Shown here: positions 8,258 through 17,963 of the stretch, in pieces | Numbering within the stretch: position 1 is the first letter of the stretch | Layout: the number at the start of each line of letters is the position of its first letter | Source of the DNA: Solobacterium sp. | Lineage (GTDB): Bacteria > Bacillota_I > Bacilli_A > Erysipelotrichales > Erysipelotrichaceae | Assembly: GCA_024696355.1 (NCBI GenBank) | Contig: JAILGV010000087.1 | Coordinates: 1 to 62,940, forward strand | DNA: 62,940 nt | Reading direction: 5' to 3' | The notes under the pieces: generated by a model | The model's database searches: none | Told to the model about the DNA's origin: nothing | The model's input: only the letters and a program-made list of their open reading frames with translations | Translations under genes and position numbers: made by a program

Positions 8258-9385
8258 ATGGCGGAATTATTAACAGACTATATCCGTTGGAGAGGGGATC
8301 TGTCATTCGAACAGAGTCCGTTCAATGAGATCGATAATCTGATACTGAGTGAGATGTGCTATCTGGATCTGGTCAATGTCCTGAAACGGGACGGCATTGA
8401 TGCCCGCACGTTCAGGGAATGCTATGAGCAGATTGTGGAAAAGGACTGCTACAGACTGCTGACAGTGAACGGCGGAAATCAGGATTTCATTGAGGCGGCA
8501 GCTTTTTCAAAGCGATTCGGGGACCTGACGGTATGTCAGTTTACGGATGTCATCGATGAGAAAACACAGTTTTCGGCCATGCATTTCATCCTGAATGACA
8601 GCGAAACATATATTGCGTTCAGGGGAACCGATTCCTCGATTGTGGGCTGGAAAGAGGATTTTATGATGAGTTTCACCAGAATTCCCGCACAGGAACAGGC
8701 AAGTCAGTATACAAGCATGACAATGGAGCCCGGCCGCATCTATTATCTGGGCGGTCATTCCAAAGGGGCAAATCTGGCAGCTTATGCCGGATGTCATCTG
8801 GAAGACGAAAAACTGTTTCAGGTGCACAGGATTTTCATGAATGACGGTCCGGGATTCTGCAGTGATGTTTATGATCTGATCATGCTTGACAGAATCAGGG
8901 ATAAAGTTGTCTGCATCGTTCCTGAATATGACGTGATCGGCCAGCTGTTTGCCTGCGCGGGATTCACACAGAAAATTGTCGGAAGCGCATACAGCGGCAT
9001 TATGCAGCATGATATTGTTTCCTGGTGTGTCAGCGGACCGCATCTGGATCTGAAGGAGGAACTTGATCAGGGAAGTGTATTCATCAATGAGGTGATCAGC
9101 AGATGGGTTGAGGAACTGGATCATGAAGACAGAATGATCTTTGTCAGTGAGTTCTTTGATGCCCTGGCTGCCGGCGGAGCACAGCGGCTTGAGGAAATCA
9201 CCTCCAAGGGAACAATGAATCTGCTCGAAGTTGCAAAGGCAATGATCAGCACAAGCGAGCAGGCGAAAAAAGCGGTTATGAATCTGCCGAAGAGCGCTGT
9301 GGATCTGGCTTCCGATCAGGTCAGGGAAATGATTGCCGCACTCAGGGAAAAAACCAAAAAAGAGGATAAAAATGCTGAAGGATGA
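8258..9385 (+). CDS. DUF2974 (Mbeg1-like) alpha/beta hydrolase
   Basis: 375 residues. The lipase nucleophile elbow GGHSKG puts the likely catalytic serine at about residue 168, followed by an NLAAYAG helix, as in the DUF2974/Mbeg1-like family. Asp in VPEYDVIG and the later MQHDIVSW histidine are candidate triad partners. The start at 8258 is preferred over an ATG six codons earlier because TTAAGGAG lies at ideal spacing. It has no signal peptide, so it is probably cytoplasmic. The natural substrate is unknown. Its last 14 bases overlap the next gene. Confidence 0.82.
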   Translation: MAELLTDYIRWRGDLSFEQSPFNEIDNLILSEMCYLDLVNVLKRDGIDARTFRECYEQIVEKDCYRLLTVNGGNQDFIEAAAFSKRFGDLTVCQFTDVIDEKTQFSAMHFILNDSETYIAFRGTDSSIVGWKEDFMMSFTRIPAQEQASQYTSMTMEPGRIYYLGGHSKGANLAAYAGCHLEDEKLFQVHRIFMNDGPGFCSDVYDLIMLDRIRDKVVCIVPEYDVIGQLFACAGFTQKIVGSAYSGIMQHDIVSWCVSGPHLDLKEELDQGSVFINEVISRWVEELDHEDRMIFVSEFFDALAAGGAQRLEEITSKGTMNLLEVAKAMISTSEQAKKAVMNLPKSAVDLASDQVREMIAALREKTKKEDKNAEG

Positions 9386-9941
9386 GTTAGAGGCATATGT
9401 GCCTTACAATGAGCAGGAAGAAAAAGACAGAGAGGAAATCCTGCGCCGGCTGAACAGCGGCGAAGAACTGTATACACGCGGCAACAGGTCGGCACATCTG
9501 ACAGCGAGCGGATGGGTTGTTTCCAAAGACCGCAAGAAGATTCTGATGTGCTATCACAATCTGTATGATTCCTGGAGCTGGCTCGGCGGACATGCGGACG
9601 GGGATAAGGATCTGCTTGAGACAGCACTGCGGGAAGTGAAGGAAGAAAGCGGAATCAGAACTGTTGTTCCCTTAAGTACGGAAATATTCTCCGTGGAGAT
9701 CCTTACCGTGGACGGACATGTCAAAAAAGGTGAATATGTGTCCTCGCATCTTCACCTGAATGTAACATATCTTCTGGAGGCTGATGAGACGGAAGAACTC
9801 ACTGCGAAAGCAGATGAAAACAAAGGTGTAAAGTGGTTTGAGATGGACGAGGCTGTCAGAGCAAGCAATGAGCCCTGGTTCAGGGAACATATTTATTCCA
9901 AGCTGAACAGGAAGCTGAAGGAGTATTTATGGAAAATCTGA
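9372..9941 (+). CDS. Nudix hydrolase
   Basis: 189 residues with a Nudix box in GHADGD...REVKEESGI. The metal-binding REVKEE core is intact, while the first Glu of the consensus is replaced by Lys. The N-terminal arm (YVPYNEQEEKDREEIL) resembles proteins that put Nudix hydrolases beside isopentenyl-diphosphate isomerase-like folds, but the substrate cannot be read from the sequence. The start follows GAGGATAAAA and overlaps the preceding gene by 14 bases; the 3' end overlaps the next gene by 13, so the three are probably co-translated. Confidence 0.86.
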   Translation: MLKDELEAYVPYNEQEEKDREEILRRLNSGEELYTRGNRSAHLTASGWVVSKDRKKILMCYHNLYDSWSWLGGHADGDKDLLETALREVKEESGIRTVVPLSTEIFSVEILTVDGHVKKGEYVSSHLHLNVTYLLEADETEELTAKADENKGVKWFEMDEAVRASNEPWFREHIYSKLNRKLKEYLWKI

Positions 9942-10576
9942 TGCTGTTCCTGGAACTTTGCGGAACAGCTGCTTTTGCCGTGGCCGGCTCCATTACCGCC
10001 ATGAAGGTGAAGGCAGATGTATTCGGTGTTATGGTGCTTGGTATTATCACGGCAACAGGCGGAGGAGTGATCCGGGACGTGATTCTCGGTCTGCGTCCGC
10101 CCGGAGCGTTTGTCAATCCGCGTTATGTTATAACGGCAGCGATTGTTTCCCTCGGTGTTTTTCTGACTGTGTACTTCAGGGAAAAGAACGGAAAAAGGGT
10201 GCCGTTCGAAAGACTGCAGATGTTTTTTCTTTATATGGATTCGATCGGCCTGGGTCTTTTTACCGCTTACGGTGTGATTGCCGCGTCGCAGATTTACGGG
10301 ACAGACAACAGTTTTCTCCTTGTATTCTCCGGCGTGGTTTCCGGTGTCGGAGGGGGACTGCTCAGAGATATGATTGTTGATCATCTTCCGGATATTTTTG
10401 TGAAGCATATCTATGCACTGGCTTCAATTGCCGGGTCTGTGATCTGCCTGTGGCTGTTAAGGACAGGGCTTGCCGGAACAGCTGTTTATATCAGTGCCGC
10501 GGCTGTTGTGATGATCCGTCTGCTGGCTGCGCACTATAAATGGAATCTTTGGAAGATTGAACATTTTCACGATTGA
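9929..10576 (+). CDS. TRIC-type cation channel / UPF0126 membrane protein
   Basis: 215 residues, about seven transmembrane segments. Two internal repeats each carry a glycine-rich turn followed by Arg-Asp (ATGGGVIRD and SGVGGGLLRD), the hallmark of UPF0126 proteins. Prokaryotic TRIC homologues of this family form trimeric potassium-permeable channels. AAGGAG precedes the ATG, which lies inside the Nudix gene. The physiological role here is not evident. Confidence 0.88.
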   Translation: MENLMLFLELCGTAAFAVAGSITAMKVKADVFGVMVLGIITATGGGVIRDVILGLRPPGAFVNPRYVITAAIVSLGVFLTVYFREKNGKRVPFERLQMFFLYMDSIGLGLFTAYGVIAASQIYGTDNSFLLVFSGVVSGVGGGLLRDMIVDHLPDIFVKHIYALASIAGSVICLWLLRTGLAGTAVYISAAAVVMIRLLAAHYKWNLWKIEHFHD

Positions 10577-10614
10577 ATCCTGTATAATAATTCAAAGACT
10601 TACGGGGGCAGGCT

Positions 10615-11766
10615 ATGAAAATTGCACATTTGTCAGATCTTCATCTGGGCAAGGTTGTTAATAATTTTTCCATGCTGGAAGATCAGCGCTATATGCTCGA
10701 TCAGATAGCAGACAAAATGATAAAAAAGGAGGTTGATGCGGTTGTCATCGCGGGAGATGTTTATGACCGTCCCGTACCTCCTGCCGAGGCAGTCAGACTG
10801 CTGAATGATTTCCTTCTTAAACTAATCCATGTAGACATGGAAGTTTTTGTCATTGCCGGAAATCATGACAGCGGTGAACGGCTTGCCTTTGCCTCGGAAC
10901 TGCTCAGTGAGATGAGACTCCATATCATCGGAACCTGGAACGGAAAACTGTCCTGCACGGATCTTGTTGATAAGTACGGTGTGCTCCATGTATATGCGCT
11001 TCCCTTTATCAGACCGTCTTCGGTGAACCGCTTTATCGAAGAGGAAGACAGGAAGGTCAGAAGCTATACAGAGGCTGTACGGTATGCGCTGTCTACTGCC
11101 GAAATCGATTTCAGAGAGCGCAACGTACTGATCGCGCATCAGTTTGTGACCGGTGTCAGTGTTGATCCCGAGGGATCCGAGGAACTGACTGTCGGCGGAA
11201 TTGACAATGTGGACGGCAGTGTTTTTGACGGCTTTGACTATACTGCGCTCGGACACATTCACAGGGCGCAGGCAGTGGGCAGAGAGACCGTGAGATATGC
11301 CGGAACACCCCTGAAGTATTCTTTCTCCGAGGCAAAAGACAACAAGACATTTACGCTCATCACTCTTGAGGACAAGCAGGTTTACCGGATTTCCACGGTA
11401 TCCCTGAATCCGCTGAGGGATCTTGAGGTGATACGCGGAAGATTTGTGGATATGCTGAAGCTGGAAAATGTCAATAAGCACAGAGAAAACTACCTGCGTG
11501 TGATTCTTGAGGATGAAAACGATATTCCGGATGCGATTACCACACTGAGAACGTATTATCCGAAAATCATGCGTCTTGAATATGACAATGAAAGCACCAG
11601 AAGTGATGAGGTGCTTGTTACGGCAGACGAGATGGAAAAGAAGACACCGCTGGACCTTTTCAGCGAATTCTTTGTTTCAAGAAACAACCGTGAGATGACT
11701 GAAGAACAGACTGCCTATGTGGACGGACTGATCAGAGAAATCTGGGAGGAGGGTGAAAAGGAATGA
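10615..11766 (+). CDS. sbcD: Exonuclease SbcCD subunit D
   Basis: The Mre11-like nuclease of the SbcCD complex, which opens DNA hairpins and trims blocked ends. In 383 residues the calcineurin-type metal motifs appear in order: HLSDLHLGK, AGDVYDRP, AGNHDSGERL, then IAHQFVTG and ALGHIHRAQ. A capping region follows. A TATAAT lies between it and the preceding gene (near 10580), and a GGGGGCAGG-type ribosome site precedes the start. It overlaps sbcC by four bases (ATGA), the usual sbcDC order. Because sbcC is interrupted, the nuclease may lack its ATPase partner. Confidence 0.94.
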   Translation: MKIAHLSDLHLGKVVNNFSMLEDQRYMLDQIADKMIKKEVDAVVIAGDVYDRPVPPAEAVRLLNDFLLKLIHVDMEVFVIAGNHDSGERLAFASELLSEMRLHIIGTWNGKLSCTDLVDKYGVLHVYALPFIRPSSVNRFIEEEDRKVRSYTEAVRYALSTAEIDFRERNVLIAHQFVTGVSVDPEGSEELTVGGIDNVDGSVFDGFDYTALGHIHRAQAVGRETVRYAGTPLKYSFSEAKDNKTFTLITLEDKQVYRISTVSLNPLRDLEVIRGRFVDMLKLENVNKHRENYLRVILEDENDIPDAITTLRTYYPKIMRLEYDNESTRSDEVLVTADEMEKKTPLDLFSEFFVSRNNREMTEEQTAYVDGLIREIWEEGEKE

Positions 11767-14588
11767 GACCGCTGAAATTAACAATGTCAGCCTTCGGGCC
11801 TTATGCCGATGTTACTGTCCTGGAAATGGATCAGCTCGGGGAAAGCGGACTGTATCTGATTACAGGTGATACAGGTGCGGGAAAAACTACGATTTTTGAC
11901 GCAATTACCTATGCTCTTTACGGTGAGGCTAGCGGAAGCGAACGTCAGCCGGACATGCTGAGAAGCCAGTATGCGGATGACAAAGACGACACATTCGTGG
12001 AACTGGAGTTTGAGTTTCAGGGAAGCGTATATAAAATCAGAAGAAATCCCGAGTATACGTATACCCGGGAACTGAAAAACGGAACGATAAAGACTTCGAA
12101 AAAAACAGCTGATGCAGAAATGACATGGCCTGACGGTCATATCACGGTCAAAAGCAGGAACGTTACACAGGAGGTCGAAAACCTGCTCGGTCTTGACAGA
12201 GAGCAGTTTTCACAGATCGTAATGATCGCCCAGGGCTCGTTCCAGGAACTTCTCACTGCCGATACGCAGACAAGAAACAAAATATTCCGTCAGCTGTTCA
12301 ATACAAGCCCGTACAAGAAACTGCAGGAGAGAATCACTTCGGATGCTTCCCAGCTGTACAGCGAAATAAAACAGACAAGGCACGATCTCTCCGTGGCGGT
12401 TGCTTCACTGCAGTGTGCACCGGACAGTGCGCATGCAGAGGAACTCGGCAGTCTAAGGGAAAAAGGAGATCAGGTGCAGGCGGATGAGGCCGTTTTCGTA
12501 CTGAATGATCTGCTGACTGAAGACGAGGAAAAAGCAAGAAACCAGAGGATTCTGATTGAAAAAAACAACAAGCGGACGGAAGATGTGACGGCTGCCGTTG
12601 CCAGAGGCATTGAGATTAATAAAGTATTCAGCACTCTGCAGCAGATTGAAGCCGACATGCCGGCCCTCAGGAAGAGAAGGGATACATTTCAGTACCGTTT
12701 CGACCAGCTGAACAATAAACATGAAAAAGAAGAAATTGCCCAGCTGAGAGCACAGTACAACGAGCGCATGAAGCTTCTGCCCAAATATGCGGATCTGACA
12801 AAATTCCGGAACAATATCCGCAATGCAGCGGCGATGCTTGAAAGATTCAGACAGGAATCGCTGAAAAGTCAGAAGGAACTGATCGAAAAAAACGCAGAGC
12901 TTGCCAGAGACACTGAACTGATTTCACAGATGTCCGATACAGAGGTCAATCTTGTCAAATGCAGGCAGAGGGCAGATGAAACCCGGAGAATGATTTCCCT
13001 GCTGAACAAGGCAATCGAAAAGGTCAGGGAAGAAAAAAAGAGCGAGCATGAATACCATAAGTCGCTCGAAACGCTGAAAACGGTAAATGCCGAGCTGACG
13101 GATCTGACCGAACAGCACAGAGCTCTGATGGGGGCTTTTATGGCCGGTCAGGCCGGTATTCTGGCGGAACAGCTTGAAGTCGGCAAGCCATGTCCGGTAT
13201 GCGGTTCGCTGAATCATCCCCGCATTGCCCGCAGAAGTCTGGGGACGCCGAGCGAGGAATATGTCAATGAAGCGGAAAAGGCAAGAAACCGCAAGGAAGC
13301 AGAAGCGCGTATGTGCGCAATGGATTCCAGGGGAAAACTGGAAAAGGTCCAGTCCCTGAAGCAGGAAGCCAATGAGACACTGCAGGAGGCCGGCATCGAT
13401 GAGACTTACGAATCCGGAACATCCCTTGCAAAGGGACAGCTGGAGAAGGAAACTGCCGAGCTCAGAAGACTCAAGGAGATTGAGGCTGAACTGCAGAAGC
13501 AGTCAGAGCTGCTTGCCGAACTGAAAAACCGTGTTCCTGTTCTGGAACAGTAGATCAGGGATCTGGAAAACGAGGAAAATGAAAGAGTGCGGCAGTCGGC
13601 AGTCATCGAAGAGAGAAAGAAGGCCGAAGAAACAAGGGCGTTTGAGCTCTCGAGAGAACTGTCATATCCTTCCGAAGAGGCCGCTCTGACAGATCTGGAA
13701 CGGTTTGACAGGCAGATCAAAGAACGTGAAAGCTATTATGAATCAACACGCGTCACCCTTAACGACGCGCAGAAGAATCTGGAGAAATCCGAGGCTGTCA
13801 GCGCCCAGCTGAGATCCTCTCTTGCCGAAAGCAATGCCGAAGACAGGCAGGAATTCCTGCAGGCAATGAAGAAGCTTGACGAAGCCAGAAAAGAATGCGA
13901 GTTTGAAAAGAAAAGCCTGCAGGCGGAACTTGATGTCATCCAGGGCAGGCTTGCCATGAATGCACCGGTTCTTTCGAAAATCCAGAACCTCGGCAGACAG
14001 GCCGACGAGATCACTTCCAGATGGCAGTGGGTGCAGTCGCTTGCTTCAACGGCAGATGCCGGCATGAAAGGTAAGGACAAGGTTACTCTGGAGGATTATG
14101 TCCAGATAGCTTATTTTGACAGAATTATTCAGCGTTCCAATCTCAGGCTGCGCTTCCTTTCCGACGGCCAGTATTCGCTGGTTCGTTCACAGAACAGCAA
14201 CATGAAAAGCCATCAGGCACTTGAACTTGATGTAATCGATCACTATACGGGCAAGAGAAGAAGCGTAAGGTCTCTGTCAGGCGGCGAAAGCTTCCAGGCA
14301 TCACTTGCTCTGGCACTCGGTCTTTCCGACGAGGTGCAGAGTCAGTCAAGCGGAATCCAGATCGATACGATGTTTATTGACGAAGGCTTCGGTACGCTGG
14401 ACAAGGAGGCACTGTCCCAGGCTGTTACGGTACTTGAAAAGCTCAGCGGAAGCGGCAGGCTGATCGGCATCATTTCCCATGTCGAGGAACTGAAGGACCG
14501 GATTGCAAGAGAAATTGTCGTTACCAAGCAGCTTGATTCAACCGGAACCGTATTCGGCGGCAGTAAGGCAGTGATTATGTGTGACTGA
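11763..14588 (+). pseudogene. sbcC: SbcC ATPase gene interrupted by an in-frame TAG
   Basis: Rad50-like partner of SbcD, read as 941 codons with one internal stop. The first part (596 codons) has Walker A (GDTGAGKTTIFDAITYALYG), a Q-loop region (QIVMIAQGSFQELL), a long coiled coil and the zinc hook KPCPVCGSLNHP near 13186. TAG at 13551-13553 follows VPVLEQ inside the returning coiled coil. The same frame continues for 345 codons with the ABC signature LSGGESFQASLALALGLS and Walker B TMFIDEGFGTLD. One base change from CAG would restore the gene. Other genes here stop at TAG (patatin, glucosaminidase), so general reassignment is unlikely. A real nonsense mutation, a sequencing error or separate translation of two halves all remain possible. 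Confidence 0.82.
13587..14588 (+). CDS. C-terminal half of SbcC (possible separate translation)
   Basis: If translation restarts after the TAG, the first plausible start is GTG at 13587, with GAGG about 12 bases before it. The 333-residue product would hold the returning coiled coil, the ABC signature (LSGGESF) and Walker B (FIDEGFGTLD). It could in principle pair with the N-terminal Walker A half, as split ATPases do. The ribosome site is weak and I favour a broken gene. Confidence 0.4.
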   Translation: MRQSAVIEERKKAEETRAFELSRELSYPSEEAALTDLERFDRQIKERESYYESTRVTLNDAQKNLEKSEAVSAQLRSSLAESNAEDRQEFLQAMKKLDEARKECEFEKKSLQAELDVIQGRLAMNAPVLSKIQNLGRQADEITSRWQWVQSLASTADAGMKGKDKVTLEDYVQIAYFDRIIQRSNLRLRFLSDGQYSLVRSQNSNMKSHQALELDVIDHYTGKRRSVRSLSGGESFQASLALALGLSDEVQSQSSGIQIDTMFIDEGFGTLDKEALSQAVTVLEKLSGSGRLIGIISHVEELKDRIAREIVVTKQLDSTGTVFGGSKAVIMCD

Positions 14589-14862
14589 TCCGGTTATTCT
14601 GTATCTGCTTGCGGTGAATGTCGTGACTGCGGCAGTTTACGGAGCGGACAAAAGAAAAGCGCTGCGTCACAGGCGGCGGATTCCGGAAAAAACACTGATT
14701 CTTCTTGCGGCGGCGGGCGGCAGTGCAGGGGCACTTGCGGCAATGCATCTGTTTCACCACAAGACCAGGAAACCTCTGTTCAGCATCGGGATCCCGTTCC
14801 TGCTGGCACTTCATCTTCTGGCGTTATTTCTGTATTTCGGGAGTTCACACAATTTAACATAA
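14581..14862 (+). CDS. DUF1294 membrane protein
   Basis: 93 residues beginning with GTG, eight bases inside the end of sbcC, which suggests translational coupling. The conserved DUF1294 features are present: YLLAVNVVTAAVYGADKRKA, RRIPEKTL, GGSAGALAAMHLFHHKTRKPLF and a terminal hydrophobic helix. Three membrane segments are likely. The family has no established function. Confidence 0.82.
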   Translation: MTDPVILYLLAVNVVTAAVYGADKRKALRHRRRIPEKTLILLAAAGGSAGALAAMHLFHHKTRKPLFSIGIPFLLALHLLALFLYFGSSHNLT

Positions 14863-14993
14863 TTAAACGAAATTTCTGCGAAAAGGGGTTTCTATTATAT
14901 AAGTGCAGGTAAATAATACCTGTACTGACAGATTGGTCCCCTTTCCCGGTTTGATCAGTTAAATTCAATCCCCTTTAATCAGATATTTAAATG

Positions 14994-15020
14994 AAAAGCT
15001 CCTGTGCCGGGGAGCTTTTT
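14994..15020. terminator. Bidirectional terminator
   Basis: AAAAGCTCC, an eight-base loop and GGAGCTTTTT form a perfect stem with A and T tracts on both sides, between convergent DUF1294 and the SGNH gene. The 130 bases before it (14863-14993) hold no gene but contain two nested inverted repeats (see findings). Confidence 0.85.
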
Positions 15021-15727
15021 CATTCGGATTCATTTTCTTCAAACAGCTGCTGATAAACATATGAAGCGATTGCGGCATTGCCGTCGCGGTTGGTATGCAC
15101 ACCGTCCGAGAACCATTCCGGATGGCCGTCGGTGAGGGTATAGATATCAATCACGGGAAGACCGAGCTTCTCTGCAACTTCATATATTACCGGACGGATT
15201 TCGTCCCTGATGACGTCATTGTCTATGTCGTAAACCGCATAACTGCTTCCGGGAAGTTCGTAAGCCGCAGGGCATGTCATCAGAATTACCGTCGGTTCCT
15301 GCTTCAGTTCGGTATACTGTTTTGCAAAGCTTTCCAGTTCCTCACGGTAGCGGTCATGATTCCAGTTCTGCGGCTTGGAATCATTTGTGCCCAGCATGAT
15401 CATGATCACCGAAGCTTTGGTATGCAGGGAGTCCTTGTACAGCTGCATGTTGCTGTAGGGATTGTCCCCCGTGGAAAGCAGTGTTTTGCCGGGAAAGGCA
15501 TAATTCTGCACGGTATATGTATTGTCGGTTTCATTTTGAAGCAGTACAGGCCAGGCTTCGGTTTCTCTGGTGTTGTATACGCCGGCTCCCCATGTAATGC
15601 TGTCACCGATGCAGGCGATAGTATGTTCGCTTTTGCTGCGGTCAATAATGCTGGCAGTAATATGTCCGCATGAAAAGAAGGCGGCTGCTGCCAGTAATAC
15701 AGTGACAGTTTTGTTCATTTTTTTCAT
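15020..15727 (-). CDS. Secreted SGNH/GDSL esterase
   Basis: 235 residues with an N-terminal hydrophobic signal or anchor (MNKTVTVLLAAAAFFSCG). SGNH blocks are visible in order: CIGDSITWG (nucleophile Ser), the Gly in FPGKTLL, LGTNDS (oxyanion Asn) and SDGVHTNRDG (catalytic Asp/His). Such enzymes cleave acyl or acetyl esters, often on carbohydrates; the substrate here is unknown. The Cys in FFSCG is not a convincing lipobox. The start at 15727 leaves six bases after GGAGG; an adjacent ATG at 15730 is the alternative. Confidence 0.85.
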   Translation of the reverse strand: MKKMNKTVTVLLAAAAFFSCGHITASIIDRSKSEHTIACIGDSITWGAGVYNTRETEAWPVLLQNETDNTYTVQNYAFPGKTLLSTGDNPYSNMQLYKDSLHTKASVIMIMLGTNDSKPQNWNHDRYREELESFAKQYTELKQEPTVILMTCPAAYELPGSSYAVYDIDNDVIRDEIRPVIYEVAEKLGLPVIDIYTLTDGHPEWFSDGVHTNRDGNAAIASYVYQQLFEENESE

Positions 15728-15956
15728 CATCTGCCTCCTTTGTCTGCAGTGCGGAAACATCCGCTGTATTCAGACATTATATATTATATTCCAATGACCG
15801 GAAAATAATACAGCAGCGGGAAGCTGTGCAGCCGTTCCGGGACGTCAGCGAGACAGTCTGCTGAAGAGCGGAAAAGGGCACAAAGGGCAGTGAGAGTGCC
15901 GTCTGCACTTTCAGGTGTGAGGCATGCTACAATTACAGACAGAACGGAGACAAAAT

Positions 15957-16658
15957 ATGATCAAAACGATATTATTCGATCTTGACGGAACACTTCTGCC
16001 GATGGATCAGGATGAGTTTGTAAAATACTATTTCGGATATCTTGCCAGGACCATGGAGCCCTACGGATATGAAAAGGATAACCTGATCGCGGCCATATGG
16101 ACGGGCACCGGTGCAATGACGGGAAATGACGGAACCTGCACGAATGAAGAAAGATTCTGGAAAACATTTGAGAAAATCACCGGCCGCAGAAGGGAAGATG
16201 AAGAAGAACGCTTCTATCAGTTCTATCAGACCGGTTTTCAGAAGGCAAAAGCTGTCTGCGGTTATAATCCGCTCGCTGCAGATACGGTCAGAAAACTGAA
16301 GGAAAAGGGGTATCAGGTTGTCCTTGCCACAAACCCTCTGTTCCCAAGCGTTGCCACAGAAAGCAGAATCAGATGGGCAGGCCTGGAACCGGAAGAGTTT
16401 CTGGATTATACAACCTATGAAAACTGCACATACTGCAAGCCGAACGTAAAGTATTATGAAGAAATATGCAGGAAGCTCGGTCTGGATCCGAATGAATGCA
16501 TGATGGTGGGCAACGATGCCGCAGAAGATCTTCCGGCTGCCGAACTCGGCATGAAGACCTATATTATCACCGACTGTCTGATCAATCTGAAAAATATTGA
16601 TCTGACTGATATAGAAAAAGGGTCATTTGAAGATTTTCAGAAGTATATGGGACTGTAA
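15957..16658 (+). CDS. HAD-superfamily phosphatase
   Basis: 233 residues. Motif I is FDLDGTLLPMD with the nucleophilic Asp, motif II is the LATNPLF threonine region, Lys is in CKPNVKYYEEI, and motif IV is MMVGNDAAEDLPA. A helical cap lies between motifs I and II, as in phosphoglycolate-phosphatase-like HADs. The start follows CGGAGACAAAAT. The substrate is unknown. It converges with the MFS gene, sharing a hairpin at the junction. Confidence 0.86.
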   Translation: MIKTILFDLDGTLLPMDQDEFVKYYFGYLARTMEPYGYEKDNLIAAIWTGTGAMTGNDGTCTNEERFWKTFEKITGRRREDEEERFYQFYQTGFQKAKAVCGYNPLAADTVRKLKEKGYQVVLATNPLFPSVATESRIRWAGLEPEEFLDYTTYENCTYCKPNVKYYEEICRKLGLDPNECMMVGNDAAEDLPAAELGMKTYIITDCLINLKNIDLTDIEKGSFEDFQKYMGL

Positions 16659-16663
16659 AAGAA

Positions 16664-16688
16664 AACTGATCCGGATGCGGATCAGTTC
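16664..16688 (-). terminator. Terminator of the MFS/MerR transcript
   Basis: ACTGATCC, a six-base loop and GGATCAGT, followed on the minus strand by TTTTCTTTT. The stop codon of the MFS gene lies inside the hairpin. On the plus strand the tail is weaker. Confidence 0.65.
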
Positions 16689-17929
16689 TGGGTATTGTAG
16701 ATCGGTGCAATATCCTTTTTATTTTTCCCGATCAGGATCACTGCGGCAAGCGCGTTGATCAGCATGAAGGCCATAAGGACAATCCTTCCGGAGATGATAT
16801 CAGCCAGAATTCCGGCAGTCATTTCTCCGGCAAGGGCGCCGGCTGTATTGAGCATATTGCAGGCTCCGTTGAACCGTCCCTTCATTTCATCGGGAACATA
16901 GCTCTGGGTTGAACTGGTACGTATCGTATAACTTGTAATTCCCATGAAGCCGGTGCACAGAAGCAGAAAAGCCATAACCGGGACCGGCAGAAACAGGTAA
17001 AACGCTTCAATCAGGGAAGTTGCCATATATACAACAAATGCAATCGTGAATTTCTTCTGTACCGGAAGGGTAATGTGGTAGTGAATCAGACCTCCGATTC
17101 CTCTGCCGGCAACGGCCATTCCCCAGACGATCATGTAAATATACTCACCGTTGGGATAGGTTGACTTAAAGTACGGCAGTGTAACGACCTGCGAAGCACC
17201 GCCTGCCAGCGAGGCAAATGCAAAATAGAAGGCGATGGCTTTTAAGCCGGGACGGGTCATCAGATAGGCGGCGCCTTCCCGTATATCGCTGAACGTGCGT
17301 TTTCCTTCGGTTATCACGGAACGCTGCTTTGCAATGTATTTTTCTTCGGTTCTGATCTGCATTTCCAGACAGGCGGCGATCAGAAAACTCACGGCGTTAA
17401 CTGCCATCATGGGCGAAATGCCGAACTGATTGTATGCCCAGGCAGAAACCGGGACCATAACCGCGCTTGCTGTTTCCAGTACCGACATCAGCGAATAAGC
17501 ACGGGAATAGTTGCCCTCCGTGATCAGCAGGGGATAGAAGCTGTCAAAAGCGACCATATAAGTACTGTTGACTGCGCCGATCAGAAATACATACAGGGCA
17601 AATACCGGAAAGGAGAAGAAGCCCCCGTGCAGAATCAGGGCAGCGCTCATATACAGAAAAGCACTGATGAAATCAAGGCACCAGATTGTTTTCTTGCGGG
17701 AAAACCTGTCGAGCAGAGCTCCCGAAACAACAGGCATAATGATCTGGGGAAGCGTGTAGAGAATCATGTAGACAGCATAAAGAAGGGTGGATCCGGTCAT
17801 ATCCAGAACCAGCAGGCTCATGGCAAAACCGGACATTGCGTTTCCGAACATGGAAACTGCACTGCCCGCAGTAATGATTGTAAAGTCTCTTGTCCAAAGA
17901 GGCTGTCTGACAGATTCTTTTTTACTCAT
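16682..17929 (-). CDS. MFS transporter
   Basis: 415 residues, 12 predicted membrane helices. The loop 2-3 signature reads SGALLDRFSRKKTI, and the opening TIITAGSAVSMFGNAMSGFA resembles the EntS/macrolide-exporter branch of the major facilitator superfamily. The ribosome site is weak. It lies 34 bases downstream of the MerR-type gene and is probably co-transcribed with it. MerR-linked transporters are commonly drug exporters, so efflux of the regulator's ligand is the leading guess; transport of a substrate or product of the divergent reductase is the alternative. Confidence 0.88.
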   Translation of the reverse strand: MSKKESVRQPLWTRDFTIITAGSAVSMFGNAMSGFAMSLLVLDMTGSTLLYAVYMILYTLPQIIMPVVSGALLDRFSRKKTIWCLDFISAFLYMSAALILHGGFFSFPVFALYVFLIGAVNSTYMVAFDSFYPLLITEGNYSRAYSLMSVLETASAVMVPVSAWAYNQFGISPMMAVNAVSFLIAACLEMQIRTEEKYIAKQRSVITEGKRTFSDIREGAAYLMTRPGLKAIAFYFAFASLAGGASQVVTLPYFKSTYPNGEYIYMIVWGMAVAGRGIGGLIHYHITLPVQKKFTIAFVVYMATSLIEAFYLFLPVPVMAFLLLCTGFMGITSYTIRTSSTQSYVPDEMKGRFNGACNMLNTAGALAGEMTAGILADIISGRIVLMAFMLINALAAVILIGKNKKDIAPIYNTQN

Positions 17930-17963
17930 ACGGAATCAATTATCTGATACGGAGAAACGGAAT

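Noticed and set aside
11763-14588. TAG read as an amino acid in this organism
   Set aside because: TAG ends other intact genes in the window (22487-22489 and 47603-47605), so reassignment is not supported; only local read-through remains possible.
15020-15727. SGNH esterase as a lipoprotein
   Set aside because: The only cysteine after the hydrophobic stretch (FFSCG) does not fit a lipobox well, so a plain signal or membrane anchor is preferred.
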